DNA from: Wyeomyia smithii
Lineage: Eukaryota; Arthropoda; Insecta; Diptera; Culicidae
DNA length: 64,000 bases
Assembly (NCBI RefSeq): GCF_029784165.1
Contig: NC_073695.1
Span: forward strand, 190,801,357 to 190,865,356
Direction: 5' to 3'
Shown piece after piece: positions 11,936-23,431 of this stretch. Positions within the stretch are counted from its first letter, which is position 1. Each line of letters starts with the position of its first letter. The position numbers were made by a program, and so were the translations under genes. A model generated the notes under the pieces. The model saw only the letters and a list, made by a program, of their open reading frames with translations. It was not told the DNA's origin and ran no database searches.

Positions 11936-14900
11936 TACGGTGTCTGCAGCTTCAGGTGAATGAGGCTCTACCGTTTTTTCATGTGCATTTGGAGATGAGC
12001 TCCATTAGCACATGAATAAAGCGGCATCCGCGGTCACTCTGGCAAACATCCAATAGAAGACGGATTTTCACACGCTCTTTTTTGTTTTGTCACGTTTTCA
12101 TCAATCAAAGTTATTTAGGAAAGTCCGCTGGCAAGCTGAAGACCCCGTTATGGACAATTCAAGTCAACCAAGGTTTGCACTAAACTGGGAAGCTAACCAA
12201 ATTCTTCCCTGCGCAGAGAATAAAACAATCGACTAACTGTGTCTTTACGGTGTATGATTTCATTTCCATGCTGACCTGCCAAGTGGAGTTTATTGACAGG
12301 TTAACTGAACCTTGAAACTCCAAGGCATGTTCAACGAACTTCCACTGTCGTGAGACAGTTTCAATCATGGTTAGTTGAAGATTTGAATTGAATCCTTTGT
12401 CTATGCTGCGCATGATCTAATTCCACCCGTTTCGACCCGAGTGAAAGGGGTTTGCTTGACTGGGACATAATTAGCAGTGGTTTAGTAAATAATGCAAGGT
12501 CAACAGTTTAAATACTTGGGTACTTGAGTGAAAAAAGTGCCATTGAATTTAGCTTTGGCAGGCTTCGTCAGAAATTAGACCATATGTTCACTGAAGAAGT
12601 ACTTGTACAAACATAGCTGCCACGAAAACGCTCTATTTTCACCTCTTCTTAAATTAAGCAACGCAAAAAAATTACTGGTACAAATGCCAAGAGGTCAACA
12701 ATCCCTTTCAACTCGGCGGGTCCAAGTCACGGTCAGGAGAAGAAATTTATCGATAGCATTCTCCCGCTATACAATGTTGCAATTCTTTACTCGTAAATCT
12801 TTCTTCGGAGTAAATAACGTGCGATAATGAGCATTCTGCATTGCCGCTTAGAAAATGTCAACGACCAATAATAATGACAGATACGATTGCCGTACAAGAT
12901 AAACTGCATGGAGGGTCGGTAACAGAAAACGGAAACTCCCATATTTATCAAAACGTTCAAGGTTCTTCATTCAGGCTTCAGGCCGGGTGGCATTCGTTCC
13001 ACTCGACGGAGTATATTTCGACCGCTAATAAATTTTCCAAAGGTGCCACATTTTTGTCGTCTTTGTCGCGTAGGCATCGCGGTAGAATGGATGCAGAACC
13101 GTTTCGCTTCTGAGCTCCTCGCATGCATTCTGCTGGATGGCGGGTTTGTGCCTTCACACAGCGTTTAACTCTTATGATTGATGACTCTGAAAAAAAACGC
13201 ACAAAACAATGTCAATTGTCCGCAAATTTACCTTTCGAGCTAACGGGGCGGAAGGGGACGTGGTTTATTAGTGGGTGCCATTTGTCGCGACTATCAGCAG
13301 AAAAATTAGTACCACCAGAAAGCGTCTTGTTTTTATCTTTGTTTCACCAGCAGAGTGTCCCAGTCAATGTCTAATGGCATCGGGTAATGAACCCGCAGTT
13401 GTCGTCAACGCTGGATGAAACAATCTAGTCATATTCGTTGTGAATCATCGGCTTTGTGATTTATTTTATTTTCCATTGTACAGGAAAAGTGTCTGGAGGA
13501 CATTCAGGCAGGCTTGACTCCCAAGTCAAATAAATTGGCTGTAATAAGCTCAGTTTCCTAATATCCAAACACGATACATAAAAGTATAAATGAATAATTA
13601 TGAGAAAAACATACTTGTAATCAGTAAAACTCAACATTTTTGGAAGTTATTGAAATAGTAAAAATAGTGCCTGCTACGAAACTGTTAATTTAAAATATTT
13701 TTTGAGGCAATCCGTTTTATTAACCAGCGTTCGAATAAACGCCCCACCACCTCATGGTTTTATCATAATTTCACTATTGGTTTGAATAGTCAAAACCGAA
13801 TCTCAACCTAATGAACGCGGTACTCCATAAATGCTTACATAACGCAACTAGCGGTCCATTACGCTGACGACCGAACTTACTTCACAGCTAACAATATTTT
13901 CATTAATTTGCATCATAAAACTACATATAAATGTTAAGTGTCTTTGAACATGTTGCTGCATAAAACTCTTTCTTCGCAGCTGACCAACTACAACCAACAG
14001 TGCGGATACAATATATATTTTGTGGGTTTCTAAAACTATCTTTTCTAGATAGTTAGCTCGACAATCTTGCAACGAACCTCTAGGCGGTATTAAATAACAC
14101 AAACCGAGGCAAGTAAAATAATAAAGACACTCTCGTTACTATCATCAACTAGAGGCACATATAAGCCAGCTAATAACAGTCCTATCAATGGTAACCAATT
14201 TCAATTTAATATATTGAAAAGTGAATGCTTCTTGACCATTCACTGTGCAATAAAAGTCAGTAAGTCGCTCAGTTTACGGAGCAGAAAGATTACATAAAAC
14301 GAATCGGAAAAAAACACACATCAAACCGTACTCCATAGTCTTACTGCGCATTAAAAGGGGAATCATTAGAGCCCGTTCCAAAAATTCGCATCCAACGTTG
14401 CAATCATTTGTCACTACCAATAAACACCTGTTTCAACCTAGCACCATCCATAGACAGGGCTACCGATTTTAGATTGTGGTTGCACCACAAGAAAAATTAT
14501 CCGATAATGTGACGATTGCTTTCACTTCCTCAATCGATGTGACTCTATCTGGTTTGCACCGTCGTCGCCCGGTTGTCTGGTTGGTTCGGCTGCCCGCTTC
14601 CGCCTCGCAAGGGTAGCTTCTGGTGCTCCAACCGGCGCCAGTCACGTGCCATTTGATACCTAGTTACGCGATACACCATTCATCTACGAGAGGTCTGGTT
14701 TTGAGCAGTACAGTAGGTCTCTTGTGCGAAGTACCGGAACGCACGGTATAACTGAGTTCGTGAGATTTGAGTAAAGAATTTTTATTATCACTGATCATTT
14801 CTATAAATTAAGAAAGCTTGTAACAATTTTGAGAACAATTTCTAATTCATTGAATCAAATGAGCAAAAATATGAATTTAATCTAAAATTCAAAGCACTTT

Positions 14901-15278
14901 AACACCTGTTTCTATTCGCTAAGAAATGCAGTCGAACATTTCTCTCTATTATGCAAGCAGCCAACGGAATATATAAGTCCTCCCCAGGTAGATGTTTTAT
15001 TGCGGTGGCATTCCCAGCGATCAGCGAATAATTGGTTTTAATTAGTGCTGGTTCACATCGGTGCACTTGCATTCGAGTTACCGTAAAAAAATAAGTGCAC
15101 GAAGGCAATAAAGGTCACTCATGGTAACATAATCCAAAACTGCACATTCGGATAGCAAGAATTCGAGATAAAGATACTGTAGCGTTGTTGGTTATGGATG
15201 GTATATTGTTTTGAAATTTAGATAATAAACGCTGTTATACTCAAACTATTTTTTCTCTAAGCGAGGATTGAAACAATA
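11936..15278. other. Non-repetitive stretch without a recognised gene
   Basis: Short frames at 12603-13374 overlap in several frames on both strands with none dominant. 12960-13330 and 14540-14770 are GC-richer islands without repeat matches (the second contains gccagtcacgtgcc and then cagtacagtaggtctcttg). They may be conserved non-coding or 5' exon sequence of the downstream gene. No direct support. Confidence 0.2.
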
Positions 15279-15766
15279 TTAACCGTTATGTACTCGACAG
15301 GGTACCCGGGTACCTTTTTGGGCTTTATATTACTTCAGAAAACAAGAACAACCCCAACAAAGCCAGTTGAAACTTATGGAATGCTCCTAACTAGTGGAAA
15401 TAAACCATTTTCAATCATCAAACTGTTTATAGCAACAGGGGGGTCGAAGGGGGAGGCTTCGATTTTTGTACCCCATAAGTACTCGACAGGAACCCGGGTA
15501 CAATGAAATGCTTCTTGCTTTTTTATTTCTTGACCGGTTTTCGATCTTGGTCTGTCAAAAGATTGAAAAATCTGGAACCGTATGGGGACTAATGGCCCTT
15601 TAGGGCCCGTATTCTAAAAAAAAAACAAATTCTCCAATCTTTTGACGGGTCAAAATCGAAAATCGGTCAAGAATTGAAGAAGTAAGAAGCATTTCATTTT
15701 GGTGGGTACCCGGATACCCTGTTGAGTATTTACGCGTGTTAAAATTGCCGAGTACATAACGGTTAA
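15279..15766. mobile_element. TTAA-flanked MITE, 488 bp, with repeated internal inverted motifs
   Basis: TTAA then CCGTTATGTACTCG at the left, and CGAGTACATAACGG then TTAA at the right, a perfect 14-bp inverted repeat. The motif ggtacccgggtacc / gggtacccggataccc recurs inside (15301, 15490, 15705). Two inverted blocks around ttgaccggttttcga (15529) and gaaaatcggtcaaga (15657) make the interior largely self-complementary. The TTAA target suggests piggyBac-type mobilisation. Confidence 0.8.
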
Positions 15767-17289
15767 ATCACTTTGGCCGAGTTCTCTACGTGTTCAGTCA
15801 AAATTTACGTAGAGGTTTGACGGAAGTTTTCTTGTACTATTTTATTATATTATTTTATATTTTTTTATTTTATATTAGATTGGGTTTAACTATTTTCAAT
15901 AAAGTTACAATTATGTAACAGCCTATGATATTTCAATGTTGAAATCTACGCAGCGAATATTTCTTTAATAAAACTTCAAAATCGAATAGCTTTACAAATT
16001 TCAGATATCCCAATTTAAACACGTTTCATTTACATTTCGCTCAAACATGCTAATCTAATATTACTCTTGACTTGGAACTAATATCATTGTAACACATTTC
16101 CAGTTTTGATTGAACTGTCTCATTACAATGTCAATTCATAAGGTGTTTTCCACTGAAGAATGGCCAAATAATATTCTTGAACCTGGAATAATGTCCAAAG
16201 GCCAGAAATCAACTTCAGAAGCCATTTTAAATTGGAAAATTACAACTTCTATGTCTGGAAAACAACCTAAAATAAATGAATACTACCAGATATGGCCGAA
16301 ATCAACTCCAGTAGCCATTTTAAAACTCAAGATGGCGACTACCGGTTTCTAGAAAACAGCATAAAGCTACCGAATATCGTTCAATATGAGTATTCCCCGA
16401 ATCAGAAAAATGCTCAGAAGCCGGGAATCAACTTTGGATGTCATTTTAAAATCAAAAATGGCGATTTCTTATTTGTGGAAAACAACCCAATATATTCTAA
16501 TACCATGCAATATGAGATATGAACAGACCAAATACCACTCTACATCGGTATTTCCGGAGCCGGGATGATGCCTTGAGCTTGTGAAAGTATTCCAGACGCA
16601 ATTTTTACTTCAAGATAGTAAATGGGCATTTCTGGTGCTAAGAAATAACTTCAGATATCATTCTGAAATTCAAGATTTCTGAAAACATGCCCGAATATCA
16701 TGGCTATTTTCGGCATCAGTATTATGTTCAGAAACCGGAAATCAATTTTTTTTTTTTGAAATCTACTACCGATATCTGCGAGATAGCCTTAAATGGTCGA
16801 ATACCACCCTAATTACCGTCTTGAAATTCAAATACGTCACGACGTAGTATGCTCGAAGTGAGCTATGCTAAAGAGGTAGTGAAACATAATCCATAGCAAC
16901 ACCGGGAAGGTTCAACGTGTATAACATAAGATTGTCTAAAGTATATTTAATTTTATTCGCAGATTTTTTATGTTATTCGAAAATTTGTCCAGAATTGATA
17001 GTACAGTCCCAGTCAGTCAACGTATTGCTTAAATGTTCAAAAATGAATATAAAATCGGAAAAGTTATCAACTACGAATGTTCAACTATCTATTTCTGTGT
17101 TCTGATGTATATTTTCGATCGACAATTAGTTTCACTGCAGTTGATGTGTGTAAATCGGTTAAGAAGAAAAATAGTACTTGCATAGCAAAAGACACAATTA
17201 TGGGTCACTTTTGGCCCCCAAGATCATTTAGTTTATAAAACCATCAAAATCCATCACAAAAGTTATTGTATTGTTGTAAAAGCTTGATA
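15767..17289. other. AT-rich sequence around the 16.1-16.8 kb satellite
   Basis: Outside the satellite nothing gene-like is seen. The word cacaattatgggtcactttt at 17194 is one of a set of related motifs extending to 26.5 kb. Confidence 0.35.
16150..16820 (+). repeat. Degenerate tandem repeat (~120-130-bp monomers)
   Basis: About four to five decayed units contain variants of gaatcaacttcagaagccat, tttaaaatnnaaaatggcga and ctggaaaacaacccaaaata. Homologous words recur at about 16207, 16305, 16432, 16620 and 16740. Three short overlapping frames here arise from the repeat. Confidence 0.65.
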
Positions 17290-17752
17290 ATTAGTTATTT
17301 TATCTCATTCTGTGCCGAACACGCATCAGTACTGGACGTGTTTGGTGATCGGTCCGATAGAGTATAAAACAAAAGACGTGTGAACAAGTGTTGGCATTGT
17401 TTGCCTGGTCGAGTGAAATAAATCCGGGTTCAAGGTCGTTCCTTTGTGCAACTGTTTCGCATCGTGACTGCCAGCTGGTGCGTAAGCCGATTTGGCTGCT
17501 GGCTGGATTGTGCTACAGCAGTGGACGAGACACAAACGAGGAAAAAGAAGAAGCCATCAGTGTCAGCGAGTCGTATCGCTGTGTGGAGTGATCTCACACC
17601 TGGCTCGCTGCTGGTGGCTGTTTGGTGCTGCTGTATTGGTGCTGCTGGCTGTAACGGCTGCTACTTCGAACGATCGGACAACCAACCTTACTGGAAGGGA
17701 GAAATAAAAAGGTACGTGTTCTTGTCAGCGCTAGTGCGCTAAACATAGCGCG

Positions 17753-19115
17753 ATGGATGTAGATCCCTCGCCTCCCGCGCCACCATCCCCGAACCCCTCT
17801 GACCCTGACCCTTCTGTTACCCCCTCCCCTGTTCATTCTTCAGTCCCCCCTCGCCCCAGGCTTTACCCAGACGGAGCCCAGGGCAGCTATACTGTTTATT
17901 TTCGGCCAAAGGCAGGACCGAAATCGAAACCTCTTGCAGATTTCTAAAGACCTGACGAAGGAGTACAAGGGCGTGACCGAAATTTCCAAGGTCCGGCCTA
18001 ACAAGCTCCGTGTCGTGGTCGGTAACCTGAAAGAGGCCAACGATATAGCTTGCTCTGAGCTCTTCACACGCGAGTATCGCGTTTACATACCCGCACGAGA
18101 CGTGGAGATCGACGGTGTCATAACCGATTCGAGTCTGTCCGTCGAGTGTATACTGCAAAGTGCCAAAGGGTGCTTTAAGAACAAAACGTGTCCCGAAGTA
18201 AAGGTGCTCGACTGCAAGCAATTGCGGTCAGCATCGATCATCGGTGGCAAAACAGTATACACTCCGTCAGACTCGTTTCGAGTTACGTTCGCCGGGTCTG
18301 CACTACCAAGCCACGTCTCGATCCACCGGGTTCGTCTCCCTGTGAGGCTCTACGTGCCCCGCGTCATGAACTGCCTGAATTGCAAGTAGTTAGGCCATAC
18401 AGCCGCCTACTGCTGCAATAAGGCACGTTGTGGCAAGTGTGGGGAGTCTCATGCGGAAGATTCTTGCAGTGTTAACGCTGAAAAGTGTATTCACTGCGGA
18501 GAAAATCTGCATGAGCTCTCGACATGTGCGGTGTACATGCAGCGCAGGGATAAAATAAAACGGTCTCTCAAAGAGCGTTCAAAGCGTTCCTACGCTGACA
18601 TGCTGAAGAAGACCGTTACCACTTCTCCCGTCACTTCGAACCCCTTCGATCTGTTGCCCTCTGAGGAAACCGATTCTGACGATTCACCAGCGGGAGCATC
18701 TTACGCCAATCCTGGGGAGTCTAGAAAGAGGAAAAGTGTTTCCTCTCCTAAACTTCCCAGAAAAGGTCCTAAGATTTCTCAAAGTGAAATGAAGGTTACA
18801 AACAAACCAAACAGTGCTGCGGAAAAACCGAAGCAAACTCCTCCTGGGCTGGCAAATTTAAAGTCCCAGAAGGAGTTCCCAGCACTGCCAGGAACATCTA
18901 AAACCCCAGTTGCTCCTTTTACACTCCCAGTTGATGAAACAAACTCTGGATTAGTGAAATTTTCTGACATTGTGGACTGGATTTTTGAAACTTTCAATGT
19001 ACCCGATCCAATTAAAATTTTTCTTACAGCATTCCTCCCAACAGTTAGATCATTTTTGAAGCAGTTGACTGCCCAATGGCCTCTCCTTGCAGCGATTGTA
19101 TCCTTCGATGCCTAA
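17753..19115 (+). pseudogene. Retrotransposon ORF1 (Gag-like, three zinc knuckles), one frameshift and one stop
   Basis: Starts at ATG 17753 (MDVDPSPPAPPSPN, a Pro/Ser-rich head). The frame breaks near 17925-17940: the first frame ends at a TAA soon after KPLADF, while the homologous continuation LQISKDLTKEYKG is in another frame. That second frame is then interrupted by TAG at 18387-18389 inside the first knuckle (CLNCK-stop-LGHTAAYC). Beyond it come two further knuckles (CGKCGESHAEDSC and CIHCGENLHELSTC), a basic Lys/Arg stretch, and a tail to 19115. The last 29 nt overlap the start of ORF2. It encodes the RNA-binding chaperone of the retrotransposon particle. As read, no full-length ORF1 protein can be made. 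Confidence 0.85.
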
Positions 19116-22100
19116 TTCAACTGCGTATATGAAGGATTCTATCTCTGTCTTACAGTGGAATTGTAGAAGTATTTTACCAAAAATTGATTCGTTTAAAGTT
19201 TTGATAAATAAAAACAAATGCGATGCATTTTCCCTTTGTGAAACTTGGCTTACTTCAAATATTGATCTCAACTTCCATGATTTTAATATTATTCGCCTTG
19301 ATCGAGACACCCCATATGGAGGAGTACTTTTAGGGATTAAAAAGTGCTATTCTTTCTATCGTATTAACCTCCCCTCGATTCCAGGCATCGAAGTTGTCGC
19401 ATGTCAAATGACAATACAAGGTAAAGAGCTTTGTATTGCCTCAATATATATTCCCCCCAGAGCACAGGTTGGGCAACGGCTGCTCTTTGATTTAATAGAA
19501 CTTCTTCCCTCGCCACGTTTGATTTTGGGAGACTTCAACTCTCATGGCGTGGCTTGGGGTTCCCCATACAATGATAACCGCTCCTCTTTAATCTATAACC
19601 TTTGCGATGACTTCGACATGACTATTTTAAACAACGGTGAAATGACACGTATCCCGAAACCTCCAGCGCGCCCAAGCGCTTTGGATCTATCCTTATGTTC
19701 GACGTCGCTACGGTTGGATTGCACATGGAAGGTAATCCTCGATCCTCACGGTAGCGACCATCTGCCTATTCTTATTTCAATTACTAACGGGTCAACTCGC
19801 ATGCGACCAATTGACATTCCGTATGACCTCACACGAAATGTTGATTGGAAGTTATACGAGGAAATGATTTCAAAAGCGGTCGAGTCGATTCAACATCATT
19901 CACCACTTGAAGAATACAACCTCCTCGCGGGCTTGATTCTCGACGCCGCGTTGCAAGCCCAAACGAAGAAATATCCCGGCGTAACGATCAAAGAACGGCC
20001 TCCCACTCCGTGGTGGGACCAAGAGTGCTCCGATGTCTACACGCAAAGATCCGACGCGTTTAAGGCCTACCAGACGGGAGGTATACCTGGCGACTATTTA
20101 CGGTATTCGGAGCTTGATACCAAGCTTAAAAGCTTGGCTAAAGCAAAGAAACGTGGATATTGGCGTCGGTTCGTGAACGAGACGTCGAGGGAGACATCGA
20201 TGAGCACTCTTTGGAACACAGCCCGAAGAATGCGGAATCGCGTAACGGTCAACGAAAGCGAGGAGTCTTCAAGTAGGTGGATATTTGATTTTGCCAGGAA
20301 AGTATGTCCGGACTCTGTTCCTGAGCAAAATATTGTTCGCGATGCGTCTCCGGGCCACGACGCGATAGAATCACCTTTTACGATGGCAGAACTTTCAGTT
20401 GCCCTCCTGTCCTGTAACAATAACGCGCCTGGATTAGATAGAATCAAATTCAACTTGTTGAAGAATCTACCCGGCAATGCCAAGAGGCGCTTGTTGAACT
20501 TGTTCAATAAGTTCCTGGAGCAAAACATTGTACCGCAGGATTGGAGGCAAGTGAAGGTGATCGCCATCCAAAAACCAGGGAAACCAGCTTCTAATCACAA
20601 CTCTTATAGGCCGATTGCAATGCTATCCTGTATCCGGAAATTGATGGAAAAAATGATACTCCGTCGTTTAGACCACTGGGTCGAATCAAATGGTCTACTA
20701 TCAGAAACTCAATTTGGCTTCCGCCGTGCCAAAGGGACGAATGATTGTCTTGCGTTGCTTTCAACAGATATTCAGCTGGCGTATGCTCGTAAAGAACAAA
20801 TGGCGTCTGCGTTCTTGGACATTAAGGGGGCTTTTGATTCCGTTTCTATTGACATTCTTTCGGGTAAACTTCACCGACAAGGATTTTCTCCAATTTTGAA
20901 CAATTTTTTGCACAACTTGTTGTCCGAAAAGCACATGCATTTTACGCATGGCGATTTGGCAACTTTTCGCATTAGCTACATGGGTCTTCCCCAGGGCTCA
21001 TGTTTAAGCCCCCTTCTTTACAACTTTTATGTAAATGACATCGACGAATGTCTGGCAAATTCATGCACGATAAGACAACTTGCAGACGACAGTGTAATCT
21101 CTGTTACAGGAGCCAAAGCTGCCGATTTGCAAGGACCATTGCAAGATACCTTGGACAATTTGTCTGCTTGGGCTCTACAGCTAGGTATCGAATTCCCTCC
21201 GGAGAAGACTGAGATAGTAGTTTTTTCTAGGAAGCATGAACCTGCTCAGCTTCAAACACAATTAATGGGTAAAACGATTTCTCAGGTTTTGGTACACAAA
21301 TATCTTGGTGTCTGGTTCAACTCTAAAGGCACCTGGGGTTGTCACGTGAGGTATCTGATGAAAAAATGTCAACAAAGAGTGAATTTTCTTCGTACAATAA
21401 CCGGACAATGGTGGGGAGCCCATCCAGGAGACCTTATAAGGGTTTACCAAACAACGATATTGTCTGTTATTGAATACGGGTGTTTCTGCTTCCGCTCCGC
21501 AGCAAACACACATTTGATCAAACTGGAGCGAATACAATATCGTTGTTTGCGTATCGCCTTAGGTTGCATGCAGTCGACCCATACGATGAGTTTGGAGGTT
21601 TTAGCTGGAGTACTACCATTGAAAAACCGCTTCTGGAGCCTGTCTTCTCGTATTCTAATCAAATGTGAGGTCTTGAACCGTCCCGTGATTGAAAATTTTG
21701 AAAGGTTAATCGAACTTAATTCTCAAACCCGTTTTATGACATTGTATTTCAATCACATGTCCCAAAATATTAACCCTTCTTCGAATATTCCAAATCGTGT
21801 CGACTTATCAAATACTTCTGATTCTACTGTGTTTTTCGATACATCCATGATAGAAGAAACTCGTGGAATCCCGGATCATTTACGCGTGCAGCAGATCCCT
21901 AAAATTTTTTCCAATAAATATCGAAACATCAACTGCGACAATATGTACTACACTGACGGATCACTTCTTGATGGGTCCACTGGCTTCGGTATCTTCAATA
22001 ACAATTTAACCGTCTCCCATAAGCTCGATAATCCTGCTTCTGTTTACGTCGCAGAATTAGCTGCAATTCAGTACACCCTAGGGATTATCGAAAAAATGCC

Positions 22101-22794
22101 CACGGACCATTATTTCATCTTTACGGACAGTCTCAGTTCCATTGAGGCTCTCCGATCGATGAAAGATGTTAAGCACTCTCCGTATTTCCTGGGAAAAATA
22201 CGGGAACATCTGAGTGCTTTATCCGAAAAATCTACTCAGATTACCTTAGCGTGGGTCCCTTCTCACTGCTCGATACCGGGTAATGAGAAAGCGGACTCTT
22301 TGGCTAAGGTGGGCGCAACAAACGGTGATATTTATGAAAGACCAATTGCCTTTAATGAATTTTTCGCACTTGTACGTCAGAATACGATCATCAGTTGGCA
22401 AAATGCTTGGACCAGAGGGGAATTGGGAAGGTGGTTACATTCCATAATCCCCAAAGTATCGACGAACCCGTGGTTCAAGGGGTTGGATGTAGGTCGGGAT
22501 TTCATTTGCGTGATGTCCCGGCTTATGTCCAATCACTATAGATTTGACGCGCTCCTCCGTCGTGTTGGGCTCGGGGAAAGTGGTATCTGTGCCTGTGGTG
22601 AAGGTTATCACGACATAGAGCATGTGGTTTGGTCATGCCCTGTACACCGTGACGCCAGGTCTAAATTAATAGCTTCCCTGCAGGCCGAGGGTAGACAGCC
22701 GGCTGTTCCTGTTCGTGATGTCTTGGCGAGCCGTGACCTATCCTACATGTCCCTTATATACGTTTTCCTGAAATCCATCCACGCCCCAGTCTAG
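19087..22794 (+). CDS. Retrotransposon ORF2: endonuclease, reverse transcriptase, RNase H (1235 aa, intact)
   Basis: Single open frame. The endonuclease (about residues 8-225) starts SISVLQWNCRSI and carries CETWL, GDFNSHG and GSDHLP catalytic blocks. The RT (about 480-760) shows KPGKP...SYRPIAML, FRRAKGT, ASAFLDIKGAFD, GLPQGSCLSPLLYN and a catalytic LADDS box near residues 665-669, where most elements have YADD or FADD. RNase H (about 950-1080) has all acidic positions: YYTDGS, VAELAAI, FTDSLSS, and WVPSHCSIPGNEKADSL. A C-terminal Cys/His cluster (CACGEGYHDIEHVVWSC) lies near residue 1168. It overlaps ORF1 by 29 nt, so re-initiation or termination-coupled translation is likely. It could act on itself or on other copies. 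Confidence 0.93.
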   Translation: MQRLYPSMPNSTAYMKDSISVLQWNCRSILPKIDSFKVLINKNKCDAFSLCETWLTSNIDLNFHDFNIIRLDRDTPYGGVLLGIKKCYSFYRINLPSIPGIEVVACQMTIQGKELCIASIYIPPRAQVGQRLLFDLIELLPSPRLILGDFNSHGVAWGSPYNDNRSSLIYNLCDDFDMTILNNGEMTRIPKPPARPSALDLSLCSTSLRLDCTWKVILDPHGSDHLPILISITNGSTRMRPIDIPYDLTRNVDWKLYEEMISKAVESIQHHSPLEEYNLLAGLILDAALQAQTKKYPGVTIKERPPTPWWDQECSDVYTQRSDAFKAYQTGGIPGDYLRYSELDTKLKSLAKAKKRGYWRRFVNETSRETSMSTLWNTARRMRNRVTVNESEESSSRWIFDFARKVCPDSVPEQNIVRDASPGHDAIESPFTMAELSVALLSCNNNAPGLDRIKFNLLKNLPGNAKRRLLNLFNKFLEQNIVPQDWRQVKVIAIQKPGKPASNHNSYRPIAMLSCIRKLMEKMILRRLDHWVESNGLLSETQFGFRRAKGTNDCLALLSTDIQLAYARKEQMASAFLDIKGAFDSVSIDILSGKLHRQGFSPILNNFLHNLLSEKHMHFTHGDLATFRISYMGLPQGSCLSPLLYNFYVNDIDECLANSCTIRQLADDSVISVTGAKAADLQGPLQDTLDNLSAWALQLGIEFPPEKTEIVVFSRKHEPAQLQTQLMGKTISQVLVHKYLGVWFNSKGTWGCHVRYLMKKCQQRVNFLRTITGQWWGAHPGDLIRVYQTTILSVIEYGCFCFRSAANTHLIKLERIQYRCLRIALGCMQSTHTMSLEVLAGVLPLKNRFWSLSSRILIKCEVLNRPVIENFERLIELNSQTRFMTLYFNHMSQNINPSSNIPNRVDLSNTSDSTVFFDTSMIEETRGIPDHLRVQQIPKIFSNKYRNINCDNMYYTDGSLLDGSTGFGIFNNNLTVSHKLDNPASVYVAELAAIQYTLGIIEKMPTDHYFIFTDSLSSIEALRSMKDVKHSPYFLGKIREHLSALSEKSTQITLAWVPSHCSIPGNEKADSLAKVGATNGDIYERPIAFNEFFALVRQNTIISWQNAWTRGELGRWLHSIIPKVSTNPWFKGLDVGRDFICVMSRLMSNHYRFDALLRRVGLGESGICACGEGYHDIEHVVWSCPVHRDARSKLIASLQAEGRQPAVPVRDVLASRDLSYMSLIYVFLKSIHAPV

Positions 22795-23431
22795 TCCCGT
22801 TCCCCTCCGTCTACACCCAACAAAACGACAAGAACACGTTTGAACCTTAAGCACAAAACCAGCAACCAGACCCCGCACAACAGAACCAGGACCCAAGGAC
22901 TACGAGCCTCTGTCCCAACTCACGACATCGTGGCTCAGCAGAACGAATCATGCCATTCGACGATTATCAGACGACCATTGAACAACAAAACACTGATTGG
23001 AAATCCCATGCTAGTTTTAAGTTAGACTTAATTTCAGCTCGTAGTCGGCAGCGAGGATAAAAAATTTGCTTTAGTTTTTAAGTCATCAGATATAATTGGC
23101 GCCGTTAAACATTAAATTGTATTTGTGCCGTGTCAAATAAATGTTATGTGAAGAAAAAAAAAAAAAAAAAATTAGTTATTTTATTAGATCGTGATGTATT
23201 TTCATGCAAAGGTAATGAAAATAGCCAAAATATGGACTGACCCACAATTGTGCACCGCAAAACTTAACATTACTACAATTATGGGTCACTTCACTTACTG
23301 CATCGAGCAGAATTATTGTTTTTAGTAACATTTTCAATGATAAATCATTTCAATAGTATGAATAGGGTTACAATTGTTTTATAAAAAATGCCACTCCCAA
23401 TGAAAGTTGTTCAGTTTCGTCAGAATAAACG

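Larger units (their letters stand above)
17304..23170 (+). mobile_element. Complete non-LTR retrotransposon (I/Loner-type, RNase H-bearing), 5.87 kb
   Basis: The element is bounded by a perfect 14-bp target duplication (attagttattttat) at 17290-17303 and 23171-23184. It has a ~450-bp 5' UTR, a damaged ORF1 (17753-19115), an intact ORF2 (19087-22794), a 3' UTR with AATAAA at 23136-23141, and a terminal A run. The apurinic-like endonuclease, RT, RNase H order and Gag-like ORF1 with CCHC knuckles place it among RNase H-bearing non-LTR elements (I superclade). The exact clade name is not certain. It copies itself through RNA by target-primed reverse transcription. The clean duplication and open ORF2 imply a fairly recent insertion. 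Confidence 0.93.

Noticed and set aside
12603..13374. Several overlapping frames as exons of an upstream gene
   Set aside because: Frames on both strands compete, none shows conserved motifs, and no consistent splice phases were found.
17446..17742. Overlapping short plus-strand frames in the retrotransposon 5' UTR
   Set aside because: They lie before the Gag-like start, overlap each other in different frames and show no family similarity; part of the 5' UTR.
20094..20567. 157-aa minus-strand frame inside the retrotransposon
   Set aside because: Antisense shadow of the intact ORF2.
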